Source of the DNA: Domibacillus indicus
GTDB taxonomy: Bacteria > Bacillota > Bacilli > Bacillales > Domibacillaceae
Direction of reading: 5' to 3'
Length of the DNA stretch: 64,000 nt
Assembly: GCF_023715895.1 (NCBI RefSeq)
Contig: NZ_JAMBOO010000001.1
Span: forward strand, 552,556-616,555
Shown: piece after piece, positions 39,367 to 47,445 of the stretch
Numbering within the stretch: the stretch's first letter is position 1
Layout of the letters: the number at the start of each line of letters is the position of its first letter
Notes under the pieces: generated by a model
Databases searched by the model: none
The model's input: only the letters and a program-made list of their open reading frames with translations
What the model was told of the DNA's origin: nothing
Translations under genes and position numbers: made by a program

Positions 39367-40347
39367 TCACGAAAATGTAACTGGCAGCGGTTTTAAGCGT
39401 GCTTCAATTTGTTCACGCTGCGGCTCTAAGAATGGCGGCAGTGCGAGCGATTCACCGAGGTGCTCCAACTCTTCATCTGTATCAAATCCTGGTCCGTCGG
39501 TAGCCACTTCAAACAGAATACGGTTCGGTTCACGGAAATAAAGAGATTTAAAGTAAAAGCGATCTACAAATCCAGAGTTGCCGATCCGCGCTTCACGAAC
39601 ACGCGCGATCCATTGGCGCAGTTCTTCTTCATCCTCCACCCGAAAAGCAACATGGTGAACACCGCCGCGTCCCGGTCGTTCGGGCGCAAGATCGTTCCGC
39701 TCCTCTACATGCACTTCTGCTCCTGTACCGCCTTCACCTGTTTCGAATACAATGACGTCCGGCTGTCCTTCTACAGGCGATGGATATCGTTTCGCTTCGC
39801 GGAAACCCATCAGTTCAGTTAATGCATCAGCAGTTGGTTCTGCAGCGGGCACAGTTAAATGAACCGGTCCAAGCCCAATGATCCCAACCTCAGTCGGCAC
39901 CGGGCTCTTCTCCCACGGTATGCCGCCGGCGACACCCTCGTTTCCTTCATCCGACACAAGGAAAAAGCGCTGCCCTTCAAAATCCTGAAACGGCAAAGCT
40001 TTCCGGCCGCCTTGATCAATGATAGCTTGATGCTTAACACCAAATTCGTCAAACCGGGTTTGCCAATAATCAAGTGCTGCATCGTTCGGCACGCGCAGAG
40101 AAAGACCCGAAATAGAATTGTTTCCGTTTCGGTTCGGGGCGGCCATTGGAATTTCAAAAAACGTCAGCTCCGTCCCCGGGTTTCCTCTTTCATCACCGTA
40201 AAACAAGTGATACATCGACGTTTCATCTTGATTGACCGTTTTCTTAATTAAACGCATCCCCAGTATTTCCGTATAGAACGTCACATTTCGGGCTGCATTC
40301 GCTGTAATAGCTGATACGTGATGAATGCCTTTAAACTCCATTTTCAT
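39367..40347 (-). CDS. Ring-cleaving dioxygenase, VOC family (MhqA/MhqO type)
   Basis: A 326-residue protein made of two VOC (glyoxalase/dioxygenase) repeats. Metal-ligand motifs are IHHVSAIT near 9-16, PVHLTV near 160, GVHHVAFRV near 215-223 and ILFEVATDG near 270. B. subtilis MhqA/MhqE/MhqO enzymes of this type detoxify quinones and hydroquinones and are repressed by the MarR-type MhqR. A MarR gene lies directly upstream (10 bases), suggesting the same repressor-enzyme pair. The substrate is inferred. AAGGAG precedes ATG 40347; ATG 40341 is an alternative. Confidence 0.85.
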   Translation of the reverse strand: MKMEFKGIHHVSAITANAARNVTFYTEILGMRLIKKTVNQDETSMYHLFYGDERGNPGTELTFFEIPMAAPNRNGNNSISGLSLRVPNDAALDYWQTRFDEFGVKHQAIIDQGGRKALPFQDFEGQRFFLVSDEGNEGVAGGIPWEKSPVPTEVGIIGLGPVHLTVPAAEPTADALTELMGFREAKRYPSPVEGQPDVIVFETGEGGTGAEVHVEERNDLAPERPGRGGVHHVAFRVEDEEELRQWIARVREARIGNSGFVDRFYFKSLYFREPNRILFEVATDGPGFDTDEELEHLGESLALPPFLEPQREQIEARLKPLPVTFS

Positions 40348-40357
40348 ACTCTCCTTT

Positions 40358-40774
40358 TTATGACTGAATTTTTTTCAGCAGCTCAAGCAGCTGTTTCTTT
40401 TCTTCTATAGAAAGCTTTCCGAATTGGTCCGCTTGAAATTGTTCCTGCGCCGGCAGCACTTCCTCTAGGAGTGATCTGCCAGCTTTGGTCAGCGTAATAT
40501 ATTTTGTTTTCCATTCGCGCTCCCTTGTGACCCAGCCCAGCTTTTCCATTTTTGAGAGCATATGTGTAACATTGCCTTTTGTGACCAGGAGCTTTTCCGC
40601 CAGATCCTGCTGGCAGATACGGCCGCTCGCCCTGATTTGAGCCAGCGCATCAAACTGTGCAGCGGAGAGTCCCCACTTTTTTAAATGCTGATTAGACTTG
40701 CGGATGCTTTCATTGTAAAAGCGTGACAGCCGAAACCAGGCCAGAATGCTGATCATCCGCTCCCGTTTTTGCAT
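40358..40774 (-). CDS. MarR family regulator (possibly MhqR-like)
   Basis: A 138-residue winged-helix repressor: MQKRERMISILAWFRLSRFYNESIRKSNQHLKK, recognition region LAEKLLVTKGNVTHMLSKMEKLGWVTRE (about 55-82), wing EWKTKYITLTKAG. ATG 40774 is chosen because AGAGGAAG lies eight bases upstream. It is cotranscribed with a VOC dioxygenase, the usual layout of thiol/quinone-sensing MarR systems. I see no conserved early sensor cysteine; the only cysteine, in GRICQQD near residue 53, lies close to the DNA-binding region. An almost perfect palindrome lies in the promoter region. Confidence 0.85.
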   Translation of the reverse strand: MQKRERMISILAWFRLSRFYNESIRKSNQHLKKWGLSAAQFDALAQIRASGRICQQDLAEKLLVTKGNVTHMLSKMEKLGWVTREREWKTKYITLTKAGRSLLEEVLPAQEQFQADQFGKLSIEEKKQLLELLKKIQS

Positions 40775-40802
40775 CCGTCTCACTTCCTCTCATTTGGTAT
40801 AC

Positions 40803-40822
40803 TCAATTTAATATTAAACTGA
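40803..40822. promoter_or_regulatory. Palindromic candidate operator upstream of the marR gene
   Basis: TCAATTTAAT and ATTAAACTGA form a 20-base palindrome with one mismatched pair, about 30 bases before the marR start. TTGATT plus TAAATT at 17 bases on the minus strand would place the palindrome within the promoter, as expected for autorepression. Confidence 0.6.
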
Positions 40823-40849
40823 TAATCAATCAAGAAAAAAGCTCACCTG

Positions 40850-41320
40850 TTACGAGTGAACTCTATTTAACGACCAAATGGAATAATTCAACCCAAGCGC
40901 AAACGCGACCCAGGCCGCGTACGGCATCATGAGTGTACCCGCTACAGTGTCAGCCTGGTAAAATTCATAGGTGGTCCATGTAATGGCGCCGAGCATAAGG
41001 GCTATTTCTACAAAAGCAGTGCCGCGCAGCCCCCACCGGAAAAATAAAAAAGACCATAAAAAGTTCAGCCCAAGCTGAATGTTGTAAGGAAGCGCTGCTG
41101 CCGGTTTCCGGACGGATGCCCGGTATTTCGCAATGCCCATGACTGTGTAAAGCCCGGTCCATACAACAGGAAATACCCAGCCTGGCGGTGAAAAGGACGG
41201 CTTCTTCAATTGCTGGTAATCTTCTCTTGTATTTCGATTGGCGACTGCACCTATAATCGATCCGCCGACAACGGGCAGCAGGACACTGGCGGCCAATTTT
41301 TTTCCGTTTAAAACGTTCAT
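40850..41320 (-). CDS. TspO/MBR (translocator protein) family
   Basis: A 156-residue membrane protein with five helices. Diagnostic blocks are KPSFSPPGWVFPVVWTGLYTVMGIA (about 40-65), LGLNFLWSFLFFRWG (about 82-96) and YAAWVAFALGLNYSIW. Bacterial TspO proteins bind porphyrins and are implicated in stress responses. ATG 41320 is chosen since AAAGGAG lies nine bases upstream; the earlier TTG (41326) is too close to it. The gene is monocistronic on the minus strand, next to the quinone-stress pair. Confidence 0.92.
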   Translation of the reverse strand: MNVLNGKKLAASVLLPVVGGSIIGAVANRNTREDYQQLKKPSFSPPGWVFPVVWTGLYTVMGIAKYRASVRKPAAALPYNIQLGLNFLWSFLFFRWGLRGTAFVEIALMLGAITWTTYEFYQADTVAGTLMMPYAAWVAFALGLNYSIWSLNRVHS

Positions 41321-41379
41321 TGGCAAAACTCCTTTACTCAGTATACTTTTATTTTGCCGCTGCCCCTCTTTTTAAAACA

Positions 41380-41407
41380 AAAAAAGCATCGTCCTGGGAC
41401 GATGCAA
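41380..41407 (-). terminator. Terminator of the recQ-nuclease unit
   Basis: GCATCGTC pairs with GACGATGC across CTGG, followed on the minus strand by T7. It is a near copy of a second hairpin at 41549-41568. Confidence 0.8.
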
Positions 41408-41568
41408 TAAAGTCAGAAAGCAGGCTGATTGAAAACGTCTGCTCTTCCAGGAACGCAGCCGGATGGAAAGCGGAGTGACCTTTTTGGGGTCATGAGCATT
41501 TACAGCCGGCAAGTGATGCCGAAAGCGGGCGTTTGTCAATAGCCTGAAGCATCGTCCTAAGACGGTGC
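41388..41568. repeat. Hairpin-bounded 181-base element at the 3' end of the nuclease gene
   Basis: The ends are two hairpins matching at 17 of 20 positions (GCATCGTCCTGGGACGATGC at 41388-41407 and GCATCGTCCTAAGACGGTGC at 41549-41568). The nuclease stop codon lies inside the right-hand hairpin. Possible explanations are a MITE-like insertion, a fragment of a larger element, or a duplicated terminator. The interior has no convincing reading frame. Confidence 0.45.
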
Positions 41569-42492
41569 AACACAAACCTCTTTATAATTACACATCTGGC
41601 AGCGCTGCTCATAAGAAGTGCGTGGGAAATCATCGAGTTCAGCCGGCTCGTTGGATAGAATATCAAGCTGATATCGGCGCATCATGTGGACACTCTGCTT
41701 CATTTTCTCCAGCATAAGCGCAATATCCGCTTCACCGAGTGTGTATGATTTTTGCACGCCGGTCAGCACGTATTCGTTGCGAATTTGAATATCTTCCACC
41801 CGCGCATCGTATTTTTGCATCAAATAATACGCATAAAGTGCCAGCTGGCTCCGGTCATCTTCCGCTTCTTTACCGGTTTTCCAATCGACAATGACCCACT
41901 TGTTCGTTTCTAAGTCGCGGTATAACAAATCCATCACGACAAAAATTTTCACTCCGTCAACGGTCATAAAGCGGAATTCCTCCGCCTGCTGAAACTGCAT
42001 CGTCTGCGGGCGGCCGGTAATATCCCCAAAGGATTTACTCGCCAGAAAGTTTTGAAATACAATGGGCAAGCGGCGTCGGTATTCTTCTGCTTCCATCCGG
42101 TTCAGTTCGCCTTCATAATACATATCGTACAGCATATGAAAACGGGCAGGCTTCTGCAGCCACTGCTGCTTCCGGTCGCGGGAATCAAGGTATGCCTGGT
42201 TCAGCATCTTCCTTGCTTCTTCCACAAGCTCTGCTTCGGTCATGACATAGCCATGGTTAAGAAACATACGGAGCGCTCGTTCTGCCAGCTCATGCACAAT
42301 TTGCCCAAATGCAATCGGCACGTTTTTCAGCTTTTTCAGCCGGTACACGTGCTTATTCCCTTCATCTGCGTCATACAGCCAGCCGTTATGGCCGGCGTAA
42401 TACTCATACGCATACTTCCGTGCGCACGTCATCAGCGTTTTATGCCGTGAAAATGACCAGGAGAACTCAGGAAACGCTTTGACCTCAAACAT
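41557..42492 (-). CDS. PD-(D/E)XK nuclease with a Cas4/AddB-like Fe-S cysteine pattern
   Basis: A 311-residue RecB-family nuclease. FGQIVHELAERAL (about 65-80) supplies the helix-anchored His, IFVVMDLLYRD the Asp, and VIVDWKTGKEAEDDRSQLALYAY the D-x-K motif and QxxxY helix (about 190-215). One Cys at residue 23 plus C-x2-C-x5-C at 298, 301 and 307 reproduces the 4Fe-4S pattern of AddB and Cas4. No cas genes are nearby. It overlaps recQ by eight bases with GGAGG inside recQ, so the two are coupled and may act together on DNA ends. The stop lies inside a hairpin. Confidence 0.82.
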   Translation of the reverse strand: MFEVKAFPEFSWSFSRHKTLMTCARKYAYEYYAGHNGWLYDADEGNKHVYRLKKLKNVPIAFGQIVHELAERALRMFLNHGYVMTEAELVEEARKMLNQAYLDSRDRKQQWLQKPARFHMLYDMYYEGELNRMEAEEYRRRLPIVFQNFLASKSFGDITGRPQTMQFQQAEEFRFMTVDGVKIFVVMDLLYRDLETNKWVIVDWKTGKEAEDDRSQLALYAYYLMQKYDARVEDIQIRNEYVLTGVQKSYTLGEADIALMLEKMKQSVHMMRRYQLDILSNEPAELDDFPRTSYEQRCQMCNYKEVCVAPS

Positions 42493-44611
42493 GATTCCGC
42501 CTCCGCATCTCCAAAAACGCTTTGATCATGCCATAAGTTACTTCTTCCGGCACCTGCTCTTTAATCGGCTTCAGCCGGTCCGCTCCTGCTTCTTCAACAG
42601 CCCGCTTAAGCACTTCATGATGATGAACCGGCACAAGCAGACCGAGATTCACATCAAGCCCTTCTTCCATGCACTGAATCAAATGATTTTCGACCGTTCC
42701 GACTGTCAGGTTTCGTTCTGCTGCAATTGCTTCAGCGGCCATTCCTTTTTGATGCAGCTGGAGTGTATCTAAATACGAGTTAACCGATTTTTTCTTTGGG
42801 GCAGCTGCAGCAGGCTCAGCGGTCAAATCTCTTTGCCGATCCGGGTTTTCTTCTGTGTACGCTTTGATCGCAGCTAAAAATGCAGCTCCGTATTTCGCCA
42901 TTTTGCTTTCTCCGACACCGCTGACAGAAAGAAAATCTTCTTCATCCATCGGCAGCTTGGCACACATATCGTGAAGTGTGTTATCAGAAAAAATAACGAA
43001 TGGCGGTACGCCCGCTTCCTCCGCAATGTTCTTGCGAAGCGCACGAAGCACATCGAACAGCGGATCGTCTGCGGCAATTTTTTTCGTTTGTACCGCTTCC
43101 TTGCGCATCACGGTCTCCCTGCCCAGCAAAACCTCCCGTCCCTGCTCTGTTACAAAAATGGTCGGAAACTGTTTTTGTTCGACGCCGATCAGCTCCTGCG
43201 AAATTAAAAACTCAATAAAGTTGGTAACATCCTTCACACTTTGCTGCTTTAAAATGCCGTAAGTGGACAAGCTGTCAAAGCCGAACTCTATCAGTTTTTT
43301 GTTGCGTGACCCTGTGAGCACCTGCGCTGTCATCGCTTTGCCGAACCGCTGTCCCATCCGGATCACGCAGGAAAGCACCATTTGCGCTTCTTTTGTCACA
43401 TCAACAGTATTGCGTGAATCAGTGCAGTTGCCGCAGCGGCCGCACGGCTTGGCACCTGGATCACCAAAATACGCCACAATAAATTGCTGCAGGCATTTTT
43501 CTGTATGGCAGTAATCCACCATGCCCTGCAGCTTTTCAAGCTCCTGCGGAATGCGGTCGCGTTCAAGCGCCTGGTCAATTAAAAAGCGCTGTGTCTGTAC
43601 ATCCTGCGACGAATAAAGCACAATACACTCACTGTCGAGGCCATCACGCCCTGCACGGCCGGCCTCCTGATAATAGCTTTCCATATTTTTCGGCAGCTGG
43701 TAATGAATGACGTAGCGGATGTTGGACTTATCAATCCCCATCCCAAATGCATTGGTGGCGACCATTACGGTTGCTTCATCTGCTAAAAACCGGTCCTGCT
43801 CCTGTGCCCGCTCCACATCGCTCATTCCGCCGTGATAACGGGCAACTGAAATGCCCGCCCGCTGCAGGCGTTCATGCAGCCCGTCGACCGTTTTCCGGGT
43901 CGCGGCATAAATAATGCCTGATTCCTTTTCGTTTTTCTTTAAATAGTCTTTTAAAAAGCTGTTCCGGTCTTGTCCTTGAACGACAGAAAATGATAGGTTC
44001 TTCCGTTCAAATCCGGTGATAACCGTATTTTCCTCTTCGATAGAAAGAAGACGGCAAATATCCTCGCGCACATGCGGCGTAGCCGTCGCAGTCAGCGCAA
44101 GCACAACAGGATTGTTTGGAAACAGCTCGGTCATCCGCTGAATATGGCGATAGCTTGGCCGGAAATCATGCCCCCACTGCGAAATACAGTGCGCCTCATC
44201 CACAGCGATCAGCGGTACCGTCAGCTCCTTTAAATCTTCAATAAACGAATACGATTCAAGCCGTTCCGGCGCTATATAAAGCAGCTTGTATTCTCCGTTT
44301 CGCGCCGCTTTGATGGTTTCATATATATCTGCACCTGTCATCGTGCTGTTAATATACGCCGCCGGGATTCCTGCCGCAAGCAGCGTATCCACTTGATCTT
44401 TCATTAGGGAAATAAGCGGCGAGACCACAATCGTTGTTCCTTCCAGGACAAGCGCCGGGATCTGGTAACAGAGCGACTTCCCTCCGCCTGTCGGCATTAC
44501 ACAAATCGTATTTTCACCGCTTAATACGTTGGTTATTGCCTGCTCCTGGCCCGTCCGGAATGAATCATAGCCGAAATGCGACTGCAAAAAGCTGCGTGCC
44601 TCTTCCAGCAT
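42485..44611 (-). CDS. recQ: RecQ family ATP-dependent DNA helicase
   Basis: A 708-residue 3'-5' helicase. Walker A PTGGGKS (about 40-46), DEAH box VDEAHCISQWGHDFR (about 138-152), motif VI QEAGRAGRDG (about 310-319), zinc cysteines in CLQQFIVAYFG...CGRCGNC (about 368-390), RQC winged helix, HRDC domain (about 510-585) and a C-terminal HTH-like segment (TLQLHQKGMAAEAIAAERNLTVGTVENHL, about 620-650). The last segment makes it about 100 residues longer than E. coli RecQ. ATG 44611 follows GAGGTG. It overlaps the downstream nuclease and is divergent from the put operon. Confidence 0.95.
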   Translation of the reverse strand: MLEEARSFLQSHFGYDSFRTGQEQAITNVLSGENTICVMPTGGGKSLCYQIPALVLEGTTIVVSPLISLMKDQVDTLLAAGIPAAYINSTMTGADIYETIKAARNGEYKLLYIAPERLESYSFIEDLKELTVPLIAVDEAHCISQWGHDFRPSYRHIQRMTELFPNNPVVLALTATATPHVREDICRLLSIEEENTVITGFERKNLSFSVVQGQDRNSFLKDYLKKNEKESGIIYAATRKTVDGLHERLQRAGISVARYHGGMSDVERAQEQDRFLADEATVMVATNAFGMGIDKSNIRYVIHYQLPKNMESYYQEAGRAGRDGLDSECIVLYSSQDVQTQRFLIDQALERDRIPQELEKLQGMVDYCHTEKCLQQFIVAYFGDPGAKPCGRCGNCTDSRNTVDVTKEAQMVLSCVIRMGQRFGKAMTAQVLTGSRNKKLIEFGFDSLSTYGILKQQSVKDVTNFIEFLISQELIGVEQKQFPTIFVTEQGREVLLGRETVMRKEAVQTKKIAADDPLFDVLRALRKNIAEEAGVPPFVIFSDNTLHDMCAKLPMDEEDFLSVSGVGESKMAKYGAAFLAAIKAYTEENPDRQRDLTAEPAAAAPKKKSVNSYLDTLQLHQKGMAAEAIAAERNLTVGTVENHLIQCMEEGLDVNLGLLVPVHHHEVLKRAVEEAGADRLKPIKEQVPEEVTYGMIKAFLEMRRRNHV

Positions 44612-44676
44612 GCAAACACCTCTTTGTTTTTCTTTCATTTTAGCACATATGATCGAGAAACGAAGAAGCCTGTCCA

Positions 44677-44703
44677 CTTTATTGTCACTTACCGACAATA
44701 AAG
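44677..44703. promoter_or_regulatory. Perfect 10-base inverted repeat upstream of putB (candidate PutR site)
   Basis: CTTTATTGTC and GACAATAAAG flank a 7-base spacer. The centre is about 76 bases before the predicted putB transcription start, a typical activator position. In B. subtilis PutR activates the put promoter from an upstream site, so PutR (encoded downstream here) is the natural candidate. The exact site sequence is not confirmed. Confidence 0.6.
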
Positions 44704-44712
44704 CGTTTACAT
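44698..44712. promoter_or_regulatory. Candidate cre (CcpA) site overlapping the putB dyad
   Basis: Minus strand ATGTAAACGCTTTAT fits the cre consensus WTGNAANCGNWNNCW with one mismatch. It overlaps the right arm of the dyad, so catabolite repression could compete with activator binding. Confidence 0.5.
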
Positions 44713-44730
44713 TTTTAGTTTCTGTGAACA

Positions 44731-44759
44731 TTGTTCCTGAAATCAAATCCGCATACACT
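44731..44759 (+). promoter_or_regulatory. Candidate sigma-A promoter of the put operon
   Basis: TTGTTC (44731-44736), 17 bases, TACACT (44754-44759). A start near 44766 leaves a 30-base leader before putB. Confidence 0.6.
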
Positions 44760-44796
44760 AGTAACAAGATAACATTCCTTTTAGGAGGTGCTTTTT

Positions 44797-45714
44797 ATGG
44801 AAGCGGTTACGAGAGATTTCTTTCTTTTTCTTTCTAAAAATAAAACATTAAATCATTTGGCACAAAGCCGCGGCAGTAACTTTGCAGCCGGCAAAATCAT
44901 TGGCGGCACGGACTTTGCCAGCTCTATCGCCTATATTAAAGCTCTAAACGAGCAGGGATTGTCGGTAACGGTTGACCACCTTGGTGAATTTGTCGATTCC
45001 CCACAAGTAGCAGCTGAGCGGACAGAAGAATGCATCGAAACGATTCGCATGATTCATAGAGAAGGACTTGATTCTCACGTTTCATTAAAAATGACATCAC
45101 TCGGCCTTGATATTGACCGGGAGCTGGTTGTTGCGAACATGACCCGCATTTTAGATGAAGCAGAAAAACTCGATATCATGGTTACCATTGACATGGAAGA
45201 TGTTACCCGCTGCGGGGCAACGCTTGAGCTGTTTAAGCAGTTTAAGAAGCAATACAAAAATGTCAGTACCGTGCTACAGGCTTATTTATACCGGACTGAG
45301 CAGGATTTAAAAGAGCTCAGCCGCCTGAATCCTTTCCTCCGCCTCGTAAAAGGTGCTTATAAGGAAAGCCCGGAACATGCTTATCCGGACAAAGCAGATG
45401 TGGACACAAACTATATGAGACTGATCGAACAAAGCCTGCTGGCTGGCAATTACACAGCCATCGCTTCACATGACGAAAACATGATCGAATTTACAAAAGC
45501 GATGCAGCGCAAACACAAGATTCCGCTTGAACAGTTTGAATTTCAAATGCTGTACGGCATGCGCACTTCTTTGCAGCAGGAACTAGTGAAACAGGGCTAC
45601 CGCGTCCGTGTTTACGTGCCATACGGCATGGACTGGTACGGTTATTTTATGAGACGGCTGGCGGAACGGCCGGCAAATATCGCCTTTGCTTTTAAAGGCA
45701 TGACAAAAAAATAA
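44797..45714 (+). CDS. putB: Proline dehydrogenase
   Basis: Oxidises proline to pyrroline-5-carboxylate with FAD, passing electrons to quinone. The 305-residue monofunctional enzyme has the PRODH barrel: VDHLGEFVDS (about 51-60), SLKMTSLGLDID (about 84-95), DMEDVTRCGATLE, RLVKGAYKE (about 184-192), ASHDENMIEF (about 226-235), and the signature YVPYGMDWYGYFMRRLAERPAN (about 270-291). ATG 44797 follows TAGGAGGTG. It heads the four-gene cluster PRODH-P5CDH-transporter-PucR regulator, the order of B. subtilis putB-putC-putP-putR. Confidence 0.92.
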   Translation: MEAVTRDFFLFLSKNKTLNHLAQSRGSNFAAGKIIGGTDFASSIAYIKALNEQGLSVTVDHLGEFVDSPQVAAERTEECIETIRMIHREGLDSHVSLKMTSLGLDIDRELVVANMTRILDEAEKLDIMVTIDMEDVTRCGATLELFKQFKKQYKNVSTVLQAYLYRTEQDLKELSRLNPFLRLVKGAYKESPEHAYPDKADVDTNYMRLIEQSLLAGNYTAIASHDENMIEFTKAMQRKHKIPLEQFEFQMLYGMRTSLQQELVKQGYRVRVYVPYGMDWYGYFMRRLAERPANIAFAFKGMTKK

Positions 45715-45733
45715 ATAACAAGGAGCGAACCTC

Positions 45734-47275
45734 ATGATTCCATACAAACACGAACCCTTTACTGATTTTTCAAAAGAAACGAACCAGGCTGCATACAAAA
45801 AAGCATTGGATGCAGTAGAAAGCAGCCTCGGCGGCCATTATCCGCTCATTATTGGCGGTGAACGCATTACGACAGAAAATAAAATCGTCTCTTATAATCC
45901 GGCTGACAAGAATCAGGTGATCGGCTCCGTATCGAAAGCAGACCAGGCTCTTGCTGAAAAAGCGATGCAGGCAGCATCTGAAGCGTTCCAAACGTGGAAG
46001 AAAACTGCCCCGGAAATTCGTGCAGATGTTCTGTTTAAAGCAGCAGCAATCGTCCGCAGACGCCGCCACGAGTTCTCTGCCCTTTTAACAAAAGAAGCCG
46101 GCAAGCCTTGGCGCGAAGCGGATATTGATACCGCTGAAGCCATTGACTTTATGGAATACTACGGCCGGCAAATGATGGAGCTGAAAAACGGTGCGCCAGT
46201 GCTGAGCCGTCCGGGTGAATTTAACCGGTACAGCTATATCCCGCTTGGTGTCGGCATCGTCATCTCACCGTGGAACTTCCCGTTTGCGATTATGGCCGGT
46301 ACAACCGTTGCTTCCATCGTAACGGGCAACACCGTTCTTCTAAAACCGGCCTCTACAACGCCTGTTGTGGCAGCTCGTTTTGTGGAAGTGCTGGAAGAAG
46401 CGGGTCTCCCGCCGGGCGTGGTGAACTTTGTACCAGGCAGCGGCGCAGAAGTTGGCGACTATCTTGTGGATCATCCACAAACCCGCTTTATTACGTTTAC
46501 AGGTTCACGTGACGTTGGCCTGCGTATTTTTGAACGGGCGTCTAAAGTAGGCGAAGGCCAAAAGTGGATGAAGCGCCTGATCGCGGAAATGGGCGGTAAA
46601 GATACGATTGTCGTAGATAAAGAAGCAGATCTTGACCTTGCTGCCCAGTCCATCGTCCAATCCGCATTTGGCTTTGCCGGACAAAAATGTTCCGCCTGCT
46701 CCCGCGCAGTCATTGTAGAAGACGTATATGATGAAGTGCTCGAAAAAGCGATTGCGCTGACAAATGACCTGACCGTCGGCAACCCCGTCGATAACCATTT
46801 TGTCGGACCAGTTATTGATCAATCGGCATATGACAAAATAATGAGTTATGTTAAAATTGGTGAAGAAGAAGGACGCATTGTGGCGGGTGGAAGCGGCGAC
46901 AATGGAACAGGCTACTTTATTCAGCCAACGATTGTTGCTGATGTAGCGCCAAATGCCCGTTTGATGCAGGAAGAAATCTTTGGCCCGGTCGTGGCATTTG
47001 CGAAAGCGAAGGATTTCGATGAAGCACTCGAAATTGCCAACAACACCGATTACGGCTTAACAGGTGCGGTTATTACGAAAAACCGCTTTAACATGGAAAA
47101 AGCACGCGAAGAATTTCATGTTGGCAACTTGTACTTTAACCGCGGCTGTACGGGTGCGATTGTCGGTTACCAGCCATTTGGCGGCTTTAATATGTCCGGT
47201 ACGGACTCAAAAGCCGGCGGCCCGGATTATCTCCAGCTTCACATGCAGGCAAAAACAACATCCGAAATGCTTTAA
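45734..47275 (+). CDS. putC: 1-pyrroline-5-carboxylate dehydrogenase
   Basis: Oxidises glutamate semialdehyde to glutamate with NAD, the second step of proline use. The 513-residue aldehyde dehydrogenase has the nucleotide-binding region SPWNFPFAI (about 178-186), TFTGSRDVG near 255, the catalytic Glu in ELGGK-type AEMGGKDT near 288, and the catalytic Cys in [11 protein letters not shown] near 320. EEIFGPVV near 417 completes the active site. It starts 19 bases after putB behind AAGGAG and is followed by two hairpins before putP. Confidence 0.94.
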   Translation: MIPYKHEPFTDFSKETNQAAYKKALDAVESSLGGHYPLIIGGERITTENKIVSYNPADKNQVIGSVSKADQALAEKAMQAASEAFQTWKKTAPEIRADVLFKAAAIVRRRRHEFSALLTKEAGKPWREADIDTAEAIDFMEYYGRQMMELKNGAPVLSRPGEFNRYSYIPLGVGIVISPWNFPFAIMAGTTVASIVTGNTVLLKPASTTPVVAARFVEVLEEAGLPPGVVNFVPGSGAEVGDYLVDHPQTRFITFTGSRDVGLRIFERASKVGEGQKWMKRLIAEMGGKDTIVVDKEADLDLAAQSIVQSAFGFAGQKCSACSRAVIVEDVYDEVLEKAIALTNDLTVGNPVDNHFVGPVIDQSAYDKIMSYVKIGEEEGRIVAGGSGDNGTGYFIQPTIVADVAPNARLMQEEIFGPVVAFAKAKDFDEALEIANNTDYGLTGAVITKNRFNMEKAREEFHVGNLYFNRGCTGAIVGYQPFGGFNMSGTDSKAGGPDYLQLHMQAKTTSEML

Positions 47276-47280
47276 AAAGG

Positions 47281-47321
47281 AGGCTGTCTCTTAAGCTGCC
47301 ACACCAGCTTAAGAGACGCCT
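47281..47321 (+). terminator. Strong hairpin after putC
   Basis: GTCTCTTAAGCTG pairs perfectly with CAGCTTAAGAGAC, extended by AGGC/GCCT. Only a short, interrupted T run follows, so it may attenuate or stabilise mRNA rather than terminate fully. Confidence 0.65.
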
Positions 47322-47345
47322 CTTGTTTAATACAGAATCGTTTTC

Positions 47346-47378
47346 GATCCTTTCAGCGTGACCTAACTGAAAGGGATC
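47346..47378 (+). other. Second hairpin in the putC-putP gap
   Basis: GATCC-TTTCAG pairs with CTGAAAGGGATC with one bulged G around a 10-base loop. Together with the preceding hairpin it could lower putP expression relative to putBC, or be a protein site. Confidence 0.45.
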
Positions 47379-47445
47379 ATGATTCCCACTGCACGATGCC
47401 TTACTTTTTCTTCATGACTATTTTGCATAGAAAGAAGGGATTTAC

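Noticed and set aside
41557..42492. Nuclease considered as Cas4 of a CRISPR system
   Set aside because: No CRISPR repeats or cas genes are present; the partner is recQ, and AddB-like nucleases share the same cysteine pattern.
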